A stretch of 64,000 bases of DNA from an uncultured Bacteroidales bacterium (GTDB taxonomy: Bacteria; Bacteroidota; Bacteroidia; Bacteroidales; UBA932), in assembly GCA_944322585.1 (NCBI GenBank), contig CALUPB010000001.1, positions 186,001 through 250,000 on the forward strand, read 5' to 3'. The notes below the pieces were generated by a model that had not been told where the DNA came from, searched no databases, and was given only the letters and a program-made list of their open reading frames with translations. This document shows, piece after piece, positions 36,231 through 44,640 of the stretch. The number at the start of each line of letters is the position of its first letter. The stretch's first letter is position 1. The translations under genes and the position numbers were made by a program.

Positions 36231-36281
36231 GAGCAGTTTGATGCTTAATGTTTAACGAACTTTTTTTAAAATTTAACTAAA

Positions 36282-36455
36282 ATGAAAGAGCTTGTAGATC
36301 AGATCAAAGCAGAGTACGAGGTTTTCGCTAAGAATGCTGAGGCTCAGGTAGAGAAAGGCAACAAGGCAGCCGGTGCACGCGCACGTAAGGCAGCTTTGAA
36401 CATCATGAAGATGATGAAGGATTTCAGAAAAGTCTCAGTAGAGAGTGCAAAATAA
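36282..36455 (+). CDS. Histone H1-like (Hc1) DNA-binding protein
   Basis: This short gene encodes 57 residues starting MKELVDQIKAEYEVFAKNAE, with a Lys/Arg/Ala-rich centre (KAAGARARKAALNIMKMMKDFRK). Size and composition match the small Hc1-like proteins widespread in Bacteroidetes, named for their likeness to chlamydial histone H1. It is probably an abundant nucleoid protein. A consensus-like promoter precedes it and a rho-independent terminator follows 25 bases after the stop, so it is a monocistronic unit. Confidence 0.85.
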   Translation: MKELVDQIKAEYEVFAKNAEAQVEKGNKAAGARARKAALNIMKMMKDFRKVSVESAK

Positions 36456-36480
36456 ATCTTTCTCAAGCCTTTAAATTACG

Positions 36481-36507
36481 GGCAGTCCTTTAGGGGCTGC
36501 CTTTTTC
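36481..36507 (+). terminator. Rho-independent terminator of the Hc1-like gene
   Basis: GGCAG-T-CC, loop TTTA, GG-GG-CTGCC forms a stem followed directly by TTTTT. It is 25 bases downstream of the stop codon. Confidence 0.75.
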
Positions 36508-36526
36508 GTTCCTTGCCACTAATGGG

Positions 36527-36686
36527 TTTCTAATGCAGTGCAGCATGGGGCAGAGAAGGGCAATGCCCTTCGGAAAAGTCCTCCCGGAGAGGGAGGATTT
36601 GAGGTGGGTGACGCCCCCAGGGGCTCCGCGAAGCGGTGGGGGTTGAAGGATTTCTAATGCAGTACGAATTCGTACTGCATTAGAAA
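36527..36686. repeat. Cluster of palindromes ending in a perfect 36-bp palindrome
   Basis: The 400-base gap between the Hc1-like gene and the PCMD gene contains a chain of inverted repeats. They are AAGGGC-AAT-GCCCTT at 36556-36570, TCCTCCC-ggaga-GGGAGGA at 36579-36597, a C-run/G-run stem around 36614-36652, and a perfect 36-base palindrome at 36651-36686 with GAATTC at its centre. The 13-mer TTTCTAATGCAGT occurs at 36527-36539 and again at 36651-36663, bounding the cluster. No coding potential was recognised. It looks like a dispersed repeat or miniature element. Confidence 0.65.
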
Positions 36687-36911
36687 AGGGAACAGGCAAC
36701 TGCTACATAGACCTGCTCCCTAAACCGTGTACTAAAACCTAAACCTGCACTATAGATGCAGACCTGCTCACGGATGTTGCATCCGCGATGAAAAATTTTT
36801 GAAAATCCGACCGGCATTTCCACCCCCGGCACATGCCCCGTAATCCGGATCCGCATCTATAAGCAGCAGACACTGCTCCCTGCACCGGGAACCGCACTGT
36901 TACTCCCGCAG

Positions 36912-37883
36912 TTACATCTCCAGCCGCACATTGTCTAGCCACAAAGTATTGCCCACTCCTCCATAGAACGCCTGTCCGGAACTCGCAATAAATTTAACTA
37001 TCAGAAAATTAGGTTCTTCATCCGGTCCGGCCCAGCCATCCTCTGTCACCACCACATTCTTCCCCTCCGAATTGATCGCATGGAAAGCCCTTTCCGGAGA
37101 ATTGTTGAGATCCATATATGATTCGAAATCAGGATCAGATGTTATATCCCCGTATTTTACCTCAAGCCGGTAGCCGTCGACCCAGTCACCGGCATTCTCC
37201 ATAATCCTTTCAATCCCTGTCCCGACTCTGAGGGCATGCACATTGCCGTCCTTGTCTTCCCATCGCTTCTGCAGGATTATCGCCACCTCAGGATAATCCG
37301 GATAATCCATTGTCTTCAGTCTCGAAAAGCCGGTGCCCCTTACAACCGTATGTCCGACATCAGCTTTATAGTCATACACAAGGGCTTTCGGACGACCTGT
37401 GAAAGGAATTCCGTAAAGCACCTTGGACATAGGATCCTTGGTATTGCGGATAGGCTCCACGATATCCCCGATAAGCACCGCCCCCTGGCATACGACATCC
37501 ATGTTGATGCCCAACGCCTTGACTGTCTCGATATGGGTTTCGACCCTTGCGCAGTAGCCGTCTCCCCTTTTCTCCGGGAATACCGTACAGTTGGTCTTGA
37601 CCACTCCGGCGACCACGGCAAGCACATTGTTGGTCCTCCAGTGATAGCCGACCGGCTTCACAAGGGGCTCCCTTGAAAAAGTCGTATCCGAGCTGTTGCC
37701 GAAAAATTCGTAAAGACATTTCGTCTTTCCTCCGATTATGTCGGATTCCTCGATGCAGCGGACACTCCAGGAATCGAAAGTGCCAGTCCGATTAATCTGG
37801 TCCACAATATCTTGCTGCGCATGCGCATCTGCCGCGCACAAAAAAACCGTGATAATGGTTAAAAATAAAATTGTTCGTCTCAT
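36912..37883 (-). CDS. Secreted PCMD-domain protein (putative carbohydrate metabolism domain)
   Basis: The 323-residue protein has a signal peptide ending ADAHA-QQ. The mature part has a beta-rich, carbohydrate-binding-like layout, with DSWSV near the N-terminus, PRNT-like GDIVEPIRNTKDP, FTGRPKALVYDYK, and a C-terminal FYGGVGNTLWLDNVRLE. The last segment, ending in a WLDNV-type motif, is typical of the PCMD family of Bacteroidetes secreted proteins, whose biochemical role is unknown. It is monocistronic on the minus strand. Confidence 0.75.
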   Translation of the reverse strand: MRRTILFLTIITVFLCAADAHAQQDIVDQINRTGTFDSWSVRCIEESDIIGGKTKCLYEFFGNSSDTTFSREPLVKPVGYHWRTNNVLAVVAGVVKTNCTVFPEKRGDGYCARVETHIETVKALGINMDVVCQGAVLIGDIVEPIRNTKDPMSKVLYGIPFTGRPKALVYDYKADVGHTVVRGTGFSRLKTMDYPDYPEVAIILQKRWEDKDGNVHALRVGTGIERIMENAGDWVDGYRLEVKYGDITSDPDFESYMDLNNSPERAFHAINSEGKNVVVTEDGWAGPDEEPNFLIVKFIASSGQAFYGGVGNTLWLDNVRLEM

Positions 37884-37910
37884 AAATTATCACTAATCTT
37901 GTATTTTGTG

Positions 37911-38009
37911 CAAATATACGCAGAAGCCGAGAGCAATGGAAATGAATTATTCATTTTTCATTGCCGAGGCGTTACAGTATATGTGGCCAAAGGCCAAATA
38001 TACGCAGAA
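37911..38009. repeat. 15-base direct repeats flanking a hairpin
   Basis: CAAATATACGCAGAA occurs at 37911-37925 and at 37995-38009, between the divergent PCMD and M6 peptidase genes. Between the copies, GCAATG-g-AAATGAAT (37933-37947) pairs with ATTCATTT-tt-CATTGC (37949-37964). The arrangement could be a regulatory site or the scar of a small insertion with a target duplication. Confidence 0.5.
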
Positions 38010-38023
38010 AACCTGAACCTGAG

Positions 38024-40261
38024 ATGAACAGACACATCATCCACATACTGGCTGCAATGATAGCTATGGCAGCCGCAACTGCCTTATCGGACGCAGCTCC
38101 GGCAAGACGCGGTCCCATCACCCTGCGCCAGCCTGACGGCTATTCGTTCACCGCTGTCCTGAGGGGTGACGAATTCGGGCATATCCTGAAAACCATGGAC
38201 GGCTGCGCCATAATCCAGGATGAGGACGGTTATTATTGTTATGCCGTATTCGATGCCGACGGGTCACGGCACAGCAGCGGAGTACGTGTGGGTGCCGACA
38301 CCCCGGGCGATGTACTTGCTGCAAGCCGTCAGATACCGTACGGGCAGATTGCAGCACTCGCCGCGGCAAACAGGATGGCGGTACAGAACCTCGGTGAGGA
38401 GCCGCTGACAAGACGCATCATGAAGGCGCAGGGAATGATGTCCGATGACGGTACACCGCTTACTCGCAGCGACGGCTCCTTGAGCAATACCATAGAGAAG
38501 CACGGGCTCGTAATCCTTGCACAGTTCAGCGATGTCCCGTTCACATACACCAGAGAGGACTTCATACGGATGCTGACCCAAAGCGGATATTCAGTGAACG
38601 GGGCGACAGGCTCGGCGCTGGACTATTTCAACGACCAGTTCGGAGGGGCATGGGAATTCTCGTTCGATGTGAGCGATATTGTCACGCTTTCCCATAACAG
38701 GGCATATTACGGCGGGAATGACAAAGACGGAAATGACATGAGGCCTGCGCAAATGGTCAAGGATGCATGCGGACTCGCAGACAGCATGATAGATTTCTCC
38801 GCATATGACGATGACGGGGACGGGGAAGCGGACAATGTGTTCGTGTTCTTCGCCGGCGGGGATGAGGCCGAAGGTGCCGAAGACGACTGCATATGGTCCC
38901 ATGCCTGGTATGTCAGGGACGGTGCCGGTATTGATCTTACTCTTGACGGTGTAAGAATCAACAGGTACGCCTGCACTGCAGAACTGACAAGAATGATGAC
39001 CGGAGACTATACAATAGCCGGAATAGGGACTTTCTGCCATGAATACAGCCATACTTTCGGTCTCCCGGATTTCTACGACACAGATTATAAAGGCAGCGGC
39101 ACCATGATCGCAGCCGGGCTGTGGGGAAGCACTTCCCTGATGGACAGCGGCAACCAGAACAACGGGGGCAACACGCCTCCGAACTACAATGCCATCGAAC
39201 GTGAAATACTCGGGCTCTCCGAACCTGAACTGCTCTCGCGTGGCGACTATACCCTTGCCCCGGTATCGGAAGGAGGCAGATACCTCAGGATAAATTCCGG
39301 AACCGAAGGGGAATACTACCTCATCGAATGCCGCTCGGATGAAGGCTGGGATGCGCACATCGGAGGCAGCGGGCTTCTCATCTATCATATAGACAAGTCT
39401 GTCAATACCATAGATTCCGACCTGTACGAGAGAAGAACCACAGCCCGGTCAAGATGGGATGTCTATAATGAAGTGAATGCCAATCCTGACCACCAGTGCG
39501 CAGACCTTGTCGAGGCGGACGGACGGGAAGACAAAGTCAGCAGCAGAGGATACATAAACGGCAGTCCCGGGATATTCTTTCCGGCCGGCAGTACGGAATT
39601 CACCGCTTCAGGGACACCGGCATTCAGATTCTGGGACGGCTCGGTTTCAGCCCTGTCCATTTCCGGAATATCCATCGACTATGCAGGCAATGTCTCGTTC
39701 AGCGTATCATCTTCAGACAACTTCACCCCTGAAGCCTCGGAAGTGACAGCCAGGGAGCGCTACCAGAATGCCGTCATTCTGACATGGGGCAGCAATTCCG
39801 CCACGAATGATCCGGCGTACGTCACTTACGAAGGTCTTGACGGAGAAATCGAGGTCAAGCCATACAAGACAGGAAGATATTCGACTGTAATAGAAGGACT
39901 CGAACCGAACACGGACTACACGATGTCCGTATATTTCAAGACTGCTGACGGAACGCCATGGACAAAGACCTCTTGCACATTCAAGACCAGAGCCCTGCCG
40001 GAAAATAACGCATATCCCTATATCATTCTGCCGGCAGAATACAGGGACAGCAACGGCAGATACCAGGAAGGAGCCAAAATCCCCCTGCTCGTAATGAATG
40101 CCGTCGAAGCGGAATCCGTCACATGGACATTCGGCGGACAGACAATAACAAGGGAGGCCGACGGATACTATACCCTCCGGAGCGGAGGATACCTTAAAGC
40201 GGAGATAACCTATCCTAACAGCTCGACAGACATAATAATAAGGACAATCAGCATCAGATAG
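38024..40261 (+). CDS. Secreted M6-family metallopeptidase with fibronectin type III domain
   Basis: The 745-residue protein has a signal peptide (IIHILAAMIAMAAATALSDA). Its M6 catalytic domain has zinc motif HEYSH at residues 339-343 in GTFCHEYSHTFGLPDFYD, followed by MDSGN. It also has a fibronectin type III-like domain near 575-655 (LTWGSNSATND...YSTVIEGLEPNTDYTMSVYF). M6 peptidases such as immune inhibitor A are secreted endopeptidases. The ATG at 38024 is chosen because it starts the signal peptide; an in-frame ATG at 37961 does not. A small lipoprotein gene follows. Confidence 0.9.
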   Translation: MNRHIIHILAAMIAMAAATALSDAAPARRGPITLRQPDGYSFTAVLRGDEFGHILKTMDGCAIIQDEDGYYCYAVFDADGSRHSSGVRVGADTPGDVLAASRQIPYGQIAALAAANRMAVQNLGEEPLTRRIMKAQGMMSDDGTPLTRSDGSLSNTIEKHGLVILAQFSDVPFTYTREDFIRMLTQSGYSVNGATGSALDYFNDQFGGAWEFSFDVSDIVTLSHNRAYYGGNDKDGNDMRPAQMVKDACGLADSMIDFSAYDDDGDGEADNVFVFFAGGDEAEGAEDDCIWSHAWYVRDGAGIDLTLDGVRINRYACTAELTRMMTGDYTIAGIGTFCHEYSHTFGLPDFYDTDYKGSGTMIAAGLWGSTSLMDSGNQNNGGNTPPNYNAIEREILGLSEPELLSRGDYTLAPVSEGGRYLRINSGTEGEYYLIECRSDEGWDAHIGGSGLLIYHIDKSVNTIDSDLYERRTTARSRWDVYNEVNANPDHQCADLVEADGREDKVSSRGYINGSPGIFFPAGSTEFTASGTPAFRFWDGSVSALSISGISIDYAGNVSFSVSSSDNFTPEASEVTARERYQNAVILTWGSNSATNDPAYVTYEGLDGEIEVKPYKTGRYSTVIEGLEPNTDYTMSVYFKTADGTPWTKTSCTFKTRALPENNAYPYIILPAEYRDSNGRYQEGAKIPLLVMNAVEAESVTWTFGGQTITREADGYYTLRSGGYLKAEITYPNSSTDIIIRTISIR

Positions 40262-40358
40262 GACAACAGCTCCGCCAACATCAGGAGGATAAATACACAA
40301 AGACATGTCATCGGCATCATGTGCGACAGATGACCTGGAATACAGAAAAACAGACAGA

Positions 40359-40790
40359 ATGAAAAGACATCCATACGGAAAGATACTCCACATGGCTGCA
40401 GTCATAATGACAGCCTCCATACTGACGGGATGCGTGCATACCGGAAGCATGAACGAGGCGGACTTCGTTTCCACCATCTCCGACGTATCGCTTACGGTAG
40501 GAGGAAAGGAATGCCTGAAATACGACAGCCGCATCCACCAGATTGCATACGACAACGGGAAAAGACAGTTCCGCGTGATGGACGATGATCTGGACAATTA
40601 TTTTGTCATTACCCTGGACAGGATACCGCAAAATGTCGGAGAGACCGTATCCGCTACTTTAGTATATACCACTGAAGACGACATAATCAGTATCCGGGCC
40701 GACTTTACATTGTCCAGATATACAGACGGCAAGTTATGGCTCTGGAACGGAGGAAACCATACGGGAGTCGTGGTGGAAGAACTTCACTGA
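40359..40790 (+). CDS. Small lipoprotein of unknown function
   Basis: The protein is 143 residues long and starts MKRHPYGKILHMAAVIMTAS, then a lipobox LTGC. The mature part contains SLTVGGKECLKYDSRIH, then a beta-strand-rich segment ending in WNGGNHTGVVVEELH. No family is recognised. It is 97 bases downstream of the M6 peptidase on the same strand and may be co-expressed. An in-frame ATG at 40305 would add 18 residues before the signal and is less likely. Confidence 0.65.
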   Translation: MKRHPYGKILHMAAVIMTASILTGCVHTGSMNEADFVSTISDVSLTVGGKECLKYDSRIHQIAYDNGKRQFRVMDDDLDNYFVITLDRIPQNVGETVSATLVYTTEDDIISIRADFTLSRYTDGKLWLWNGGNHTGVVVEELH

Positions 40791-40848
40791 CCGTCGTTTC
40801 CATCCTATTGCTGAAAGGCGTCATTTCCGCAGGGCAGGAATTCCCGGC

Positions 40849-42069
40849 TTACTGTCTGCGGAGGTTACGGCAGGCCATGACAGGCAGAAGGGCTATCAGA
40901 TATCCTATCAAGGCCACTCCACCGGCAGTAATCAGGATATCCGTCCATGAAAGGATGACCGGATAGGCCCTGACGATGAAATTGCCCGGCATCCTTATGA
41001 ATCCGAAAGCCTGCTGCGCAAGAACGAAAAGGATTCCGGCGGCAAGTCCCGCGACAAGACCGAGCAGGGAGATAAGCCAGCCCTCGAGGACAAAGATTCT
41101 CCGCACAAGTGCAGGCCTTGCACCCATACTGAGGAAAGTCCCTATATCCTCATCCTTTTCGATTATCAGCATCGTAAGCGAGCCGAAAATATTGAAAGCG
41201 ATTATAATGATTACGAAAATCAGGATGAGGTATATGGATATCTTCTCGTATCTCATCATCTTGTACAGGGATTCATTCTGCCGGAAACGGTCGCTGACCA
41301 TGTAATCCGGACCGAGCCTTTCCGCAAGACCGTCCTGCACCCTTGCCAGTTCCCTTGCCGGAGTCCCGGCCGCCATCCTTATCTCCACTGCCGACACCTC
41401 TTCCGTATACTCCAGAAGCTCCCTCATGACCTCTATGGGGACAATGAACAGACTCTCGTCGATGTCATTGTTGACAGAAAAGACTCCCGACGGATATACA
41501 TGCACGAAATCTATCGATGCCGCCGGATTGCCCAACGAGATATTCCTTGTCCGCGAAGGATAGTAGATCTCGACGGGAGCCACAAAGCGGGGATTGATAC
41601 CCATCCTGTAGGCAAGGCCCGCCCCTACACATGCAAGCGGAACATCTCCCCTGTGCAAGATGAAATCCCCGTCCCGGAGATGCTCCCTCAACGGGCTTTC
41701 CTCCTCGTATATGCTGTCCACGCCTTTGGCTACCGCCACTCCCTGTCTGCCGTCATAGCTGATGAACACGCTTTCCTGAAGCACGGTACATATGGAAACC
41801 ACACTCTCCTGGTCATAGAGCCAGTCGTATGCATCGCCTTCCGGAACGAAGACCTTGCCCCGGGCAGGAGTGACCAGCAGATCCGGCTCCACATTGCCGA
41901 GCATTGACCTGACAAGCGAGTCGAACCCGTTATATACCGACAGGATTATGATCAGTGCAGCTGTCCCGACAGCCATGCCTGCCGCGCTGATTGCCGAGAT
42001 GATGTTTATCACATTATGCGATTTCCTGGCAAACAGATAGCGGCGGGCGATGAACAGGGGAAGATTCAT
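40849..42069 (-). CDS. ABC transporter permease, LolC/LolE family
   Basis: The 406-residue protein has a cytoplasmic N-terminus with FIARRYLFARKSHNVINIIS and a first transmembrane helix (AVGTAALIIILSVYNGF). A large periplasmic MacB-type domain (about residues 50-270) and three C-terminal helices follow, with the FtsX-type EKDEDIGTFLSMGA motif. That is the layout of LolC/E permeases, which extract lipoproteins from the inner membrane for transfer to the outer membrane. The ATPase LolD is not encoded nearby. It is last in the tyrS-rbfA-lolC/E run. Confidence 0.85.
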   Translation of the reverse strand: MNLPLFIARRYLFARKSHNVINIISAISAAGMAVGTAALIIILSVYNGFDSLVRSMLGNVEPDLLVTPARGKVFVPEGDAYDWLYDQESVVSICTVLQESVFISYDGRQGVAVAKGVDSIYEEESPLREHLRDGDFILHRGDVPLACVGAGLAYRMGINPRFVAPVEIYYPSRTRNISLGNPAASIDFVHVYPSGVFSVNNDIDESLFIVPIEVMRELLEYTEEVSAVEIRMAAGTPARELARVQDGLAERLGPDYMVSDRFRQNESLYKMMRYEKISIYLILIFVIIIIAFNIFGSLTMLIIEKDEDIGTFLSMGARPALVRRIFVLEGWLISLLGLVAGLAAGILFVLAQQAFGFIRMPGNFIVRAYPVILSWTDILITAGGVALIGYLIALLPVMACRNLRRQ

Positions 42070-42070
42070 G

Positions 42071-42412
42071 CTATTTCTTCAAGAGTTCTTCTATGTGTTC
42101 CACATAGTCGAGGGATGAATCCAGATAAAAGACAAGTTCAGGCACAATCCTGAGCTGCTTCGCCACCATTGCACCGAGCTCTCCCCTGTACATCCTGACA
42201 TTGTCATTCAGCAACGACATCACTTTCTCTGCCTTTTCAGAAGGGAAAATGCTCACGTAAACCTTTGCCACGGAAAGATCGGGGCTTACCCTTACCCCGC
42301 TTACAGTCACCATCGCCCCTTCATACGACGCCATTCCCCTGCCGCGTATTATCTCGGCCAGATCCTTCTGTATTTCCCTGGCCACCTTCAGTTGTCTCGT
42401 GCTTTCACTCAT
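42071..42412 (-). CDS. rbfA: Ribosome-binding factor A
   Basis: The 113-residue protein has the KH-like fold pattern of RbfA: REIQKDLAEIIRG, VTVSGVRVSPDLSVAKVYVSIF and LRIVPELVFYLDSSLDYVEHIEELL. It helps 30S subunit maturation at the 5' end of 16S rRNA. It lies 1 base upstream of the LolC/E permease gene, so the two are almost certainly co-transcribed. Confidence 0.93.
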   Translation of the reverse strand: MSESTRQLKVAREIQKDLAEIIRGRGMASYEGAMVTVSGVRVSPDLSVAKVYVSIFPSEKAEKVMSLLNDNVRMYRGELGAMVAKQLRIVPELVFYLDSSLDYVEHIEELLKK

Positions 42413-42448
42413 AGCATACCCCTTAATGCAAACAATGACACACAGTCC

Positions 42449-43738
42449 TTATTCCACCTTTATTATATAGTAGTTTTTCTTGCCGCGCTGGGCAAGGATG
42501 TATTTCCCGTTCAGCAGGGACTCCTCCCCTACCATGGCATTGATATCCGTTACCTTCTCCTTGTCGATGCTGACTCCTCCTCCCTGTATCATCTTGCGGC
42601 ATTCCCCTTTGGAAGGGAACACTTCCGTCTCGGCCCCGAGCAGGTCAAGCACGTTCATCGGAAGTCTGTCTCTCGCTACCGTATAAGTCGGGACACCTTC
42701 GAAGACATCGAGGAAAGTCTTCTCGTCCAATGACTTCAGCGCGTCCGAAGTGGCATTGCCGAACAGCATCCCGGAGGCAGCCACGGCCCTTTCATATTCC
42801 TCCTCCCCATGCACCATTATCGTAACTTCCTTTGCCAGAAGCTTCTGCAACTGACGCAGATGAGGAGCTTCGGCATGCCTTGCCACTGCATCCTCTATCT
42901 CCTCGCGTGAAAGCATCGTGAATATCTTTATATACCTCTCAGCATCGGCATCCGACACATTGAGCCAGAACTGATAGAACTGGTACGGAGATGTCCGCGC
43001 AGGATCCAGCCATATGTTTCCTTTCTCCGTCTTGCCGAACTTGCCTCCGTCAGCCTTCGTTATCAAAGGGCAGGTAAGGGCATAGGCCTCCTTGCCGAGA
43101 ATCCTTCTGATAAGTTCGGAACCCGTGGTAATGTTGCCCCACTGGTCGGCCCCGCCCATCTGGAGGAGACATCCCTTGTGTTCGTAAAGATAAAGGTAGT
43201 CATATCCCTGGAGAAGCTGATAGGTGAATTCCGTGAACGACATGCCCTCACGGGACTCGGAAGAAAGCCTTTTCTTCACCGAATCCTTGGCCATCATATA
43301 GTTGACCGTAATATGCTTGCCTATGTCGCGGGTAAAGTCAATGAAAGTATAGTCTTTCATCCAGTCGTAGTTGTTGACGAGCTCCGCCTTGTTGGGAGCA
43401 TCCGAATCGAAGTCCAGAAAGCGTGAAAGCTGCGTCTTGATGCATGCGACATTATGGGCAAGCGTCTGTTCGTCCAGCAGGTTCCTCTCCTGGGACTTCA
43501 TGGACGGGTCGCCTATCATCCCCGTAGCGCCTCCGACAAGAGCGAACGGTTTATGTCCGCATGCCTGGAAATGCTTAAGTATCATTATGCTTACGAGGTG
43601 ACCGATATGAAGGGAATCAGCAGTAGGGTCAATCCCCACATATGCTCCGGCAGGTCCTTCCATAAGCTTCTCCTCAGTTCCCGGCATGATATCCTGAATC
43701 ATGCCCCTCCATCTTAGTTCCTCTACAAAATTTTTCAT
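42449..43738 (-). CDS. tyrS: Tyrosyl-tRNA synthetase
   Basis: The 429-residue class I synthetase has the HIGH signature ([10 protein letters not shown]), DQWGNITTG, and the KMSKS-type loop [10 protein letters not shown]-terminal S4 RNA-binding domain ([23 protein letters not shown]) follows. It charges tRNA-Tyr. A minus-strand -7 box (TACCTTTG, 43777 to 43770) overlaps the divergent promoter of tpiA. rbfA and a permease gene follow in the same direction. Confidence 0.96.
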   Translation of the reverse strand: MKNFVEELRWRGMIQDIMPGTEEKLMEGPAGAYVGIDPTADSLHIGHLVSIMILKHFQACGHKPFALVGGATGMIGDPSMKSQERNLLDEQTLAHNVACIKTQLSRFLDFDSDAPNKAELVNNYDWMKDYTFIDFTRDIGKHITVNYMMAKDSVKKRLSSESREGMSFTEFTYQLLQGYDYLYLYEHKGCLLQMGGADQWGNITTGSELIRRILGKEAYALTCPLITKADGGKFGKTEKGNIWLDPARTSPYQFYQFWLNVSDADAERYIKIFTMLSREEIEDAVARHAEAPHLRQLQKLLAKEVTIMVHGEEEYERAVAASGMLFGNATSDALKSLDEKTFLDVFEGVPTYTVARDRLPMNVLDLLGAETEVFPSKGECRKMIQGGGVSIDKEKVTDINAMVGEESLLNGKYILAQRGKKNYYIIKVE

Positions 43739-43769
43739 CGATATGGATTTAATTTGTTTTTACGGCAGA

Positions 43770-43799
43770 CAAAGGTAATCAAAATTATTCGTAAATTTG
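43770..43799. promoter_or_regulatory. Divergent -7 boxes for tyrS and tpiA
   Basis: The minus strand reads TACCTTTG from 43777 to 43770 (tyrS), and the plus strand reads TAAATTTG at 43792-43799 (tpiA). The two core promoters therefore lie within 30 bases of each other. The -33 elements are weak in both cases. Confidence 0.45.
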
Positions 43800-43873
43800 C
43801 GCGGTTTTGCCATCAGACACAGTAGAAACTGTCTGAATCGCATCGGCATAAATTCTAAACAAACATTGATATT

Positions 43874-44626
43874 ATGAGAAAGAACATCGTTGCCGGAAAC
43901 TGGAAGATGAACACCACGGTTCCGGAAGGCGTACAGCTCGCCAAAGAAGTAGTCGCAAAAGCATCGGAAGTACCTGCATCGGTAAAGCTTATCATCGCTC
44001 CGCCGTTCACCCATCTCGCTCCTGTAGCGGAGGCTGTCAAGGGCTCTGTGGTAGGACTTTCCGCACAGAACTGTGCAGACAAGGAAAAGGGTGCATACAC
44101 AGGGGAAGTATCTGTCGCAATGCTGGCTTCAGTCGGATGCGGATACACCATTCTCGGCCATTCGGAGCGCCGTCAGTACTATGGAGAGACAGATGAAAAA
44201 CTCGTTGTCAAGGTAAAGCTCGCCATAGCACAGGGACTGTCTCCTATATTCTGCGTCGGAGAGAATCTTGACGAGCGTGAGGCGGGACGTCATTTCGAAG
44301 TGGTATCGGAACAGGTGAAGAACGTGCTCTATACCCTTTCTGAAGAAGAGATGTCGAAGGTCATCGTTGCGTATGAGCCTGTATGGGCAATCGGGACCGG
44401 CAAGACCGCGACCGCAGAGCAGGCCCAGGAGATCCATGCATGCATCCGCAAGGTACTCGCGGAGAAGTTCGGAGCACTTGCCGGTGAAATCACCATCCTT
44501 TACGGAGGAAGCTGCAAGCCGTCCAACGCAAAAGAGCTTTTCGCATGTCCTGACATAGACGGAGGCCTTATCGGAGGGGCTGCGCTGAAGGCAGACGACT
44601 TCATCGCCATTGCACAGAGCTTCTAA
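43874..44626 (+). CDS. tpiA: Triosephosphate isomerase
   Basis: The 250-residue TIM barrel has NWKMNTT with the active-site Asn/Lys, the catalytic His in [11 protein letters not shown], the catalytic Glu in [15 protein letters not shown], and the phosphate-binding [14 protein letters not shown] and [10 protein letters not shown]. It interconverts dihydroxyacetone phosphate and glyceraldehyde-3-phosphate. The gene is followed after 14 bases by a peptidase lipoprotein gene. Confidence 0.97.
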   Translation: MRKNIVAGNWKMNTTVPEGVQLAKEVVAKASEVPASVKLIIAPPFTHLAPVAEAVKGSVVGLSAQNCADKEKGAYTGEVSVAMLASVGCGYTILGHSERRQYYGETDEKLVVKVKLAIAQGLSPIFCVGENLDEREAGRHFEVVSEQVKNVLYTLSEEEMSKVIVAYEPVWAIGTGKTATAEQAQEIHACIRKVLAEKFGALAGEITILYGGSCKPSNAKELFACPDIDGGLIGGAALKADDFIAIAQSF

Positions 44627-44640
44627 ACCGGACTTCGGAA

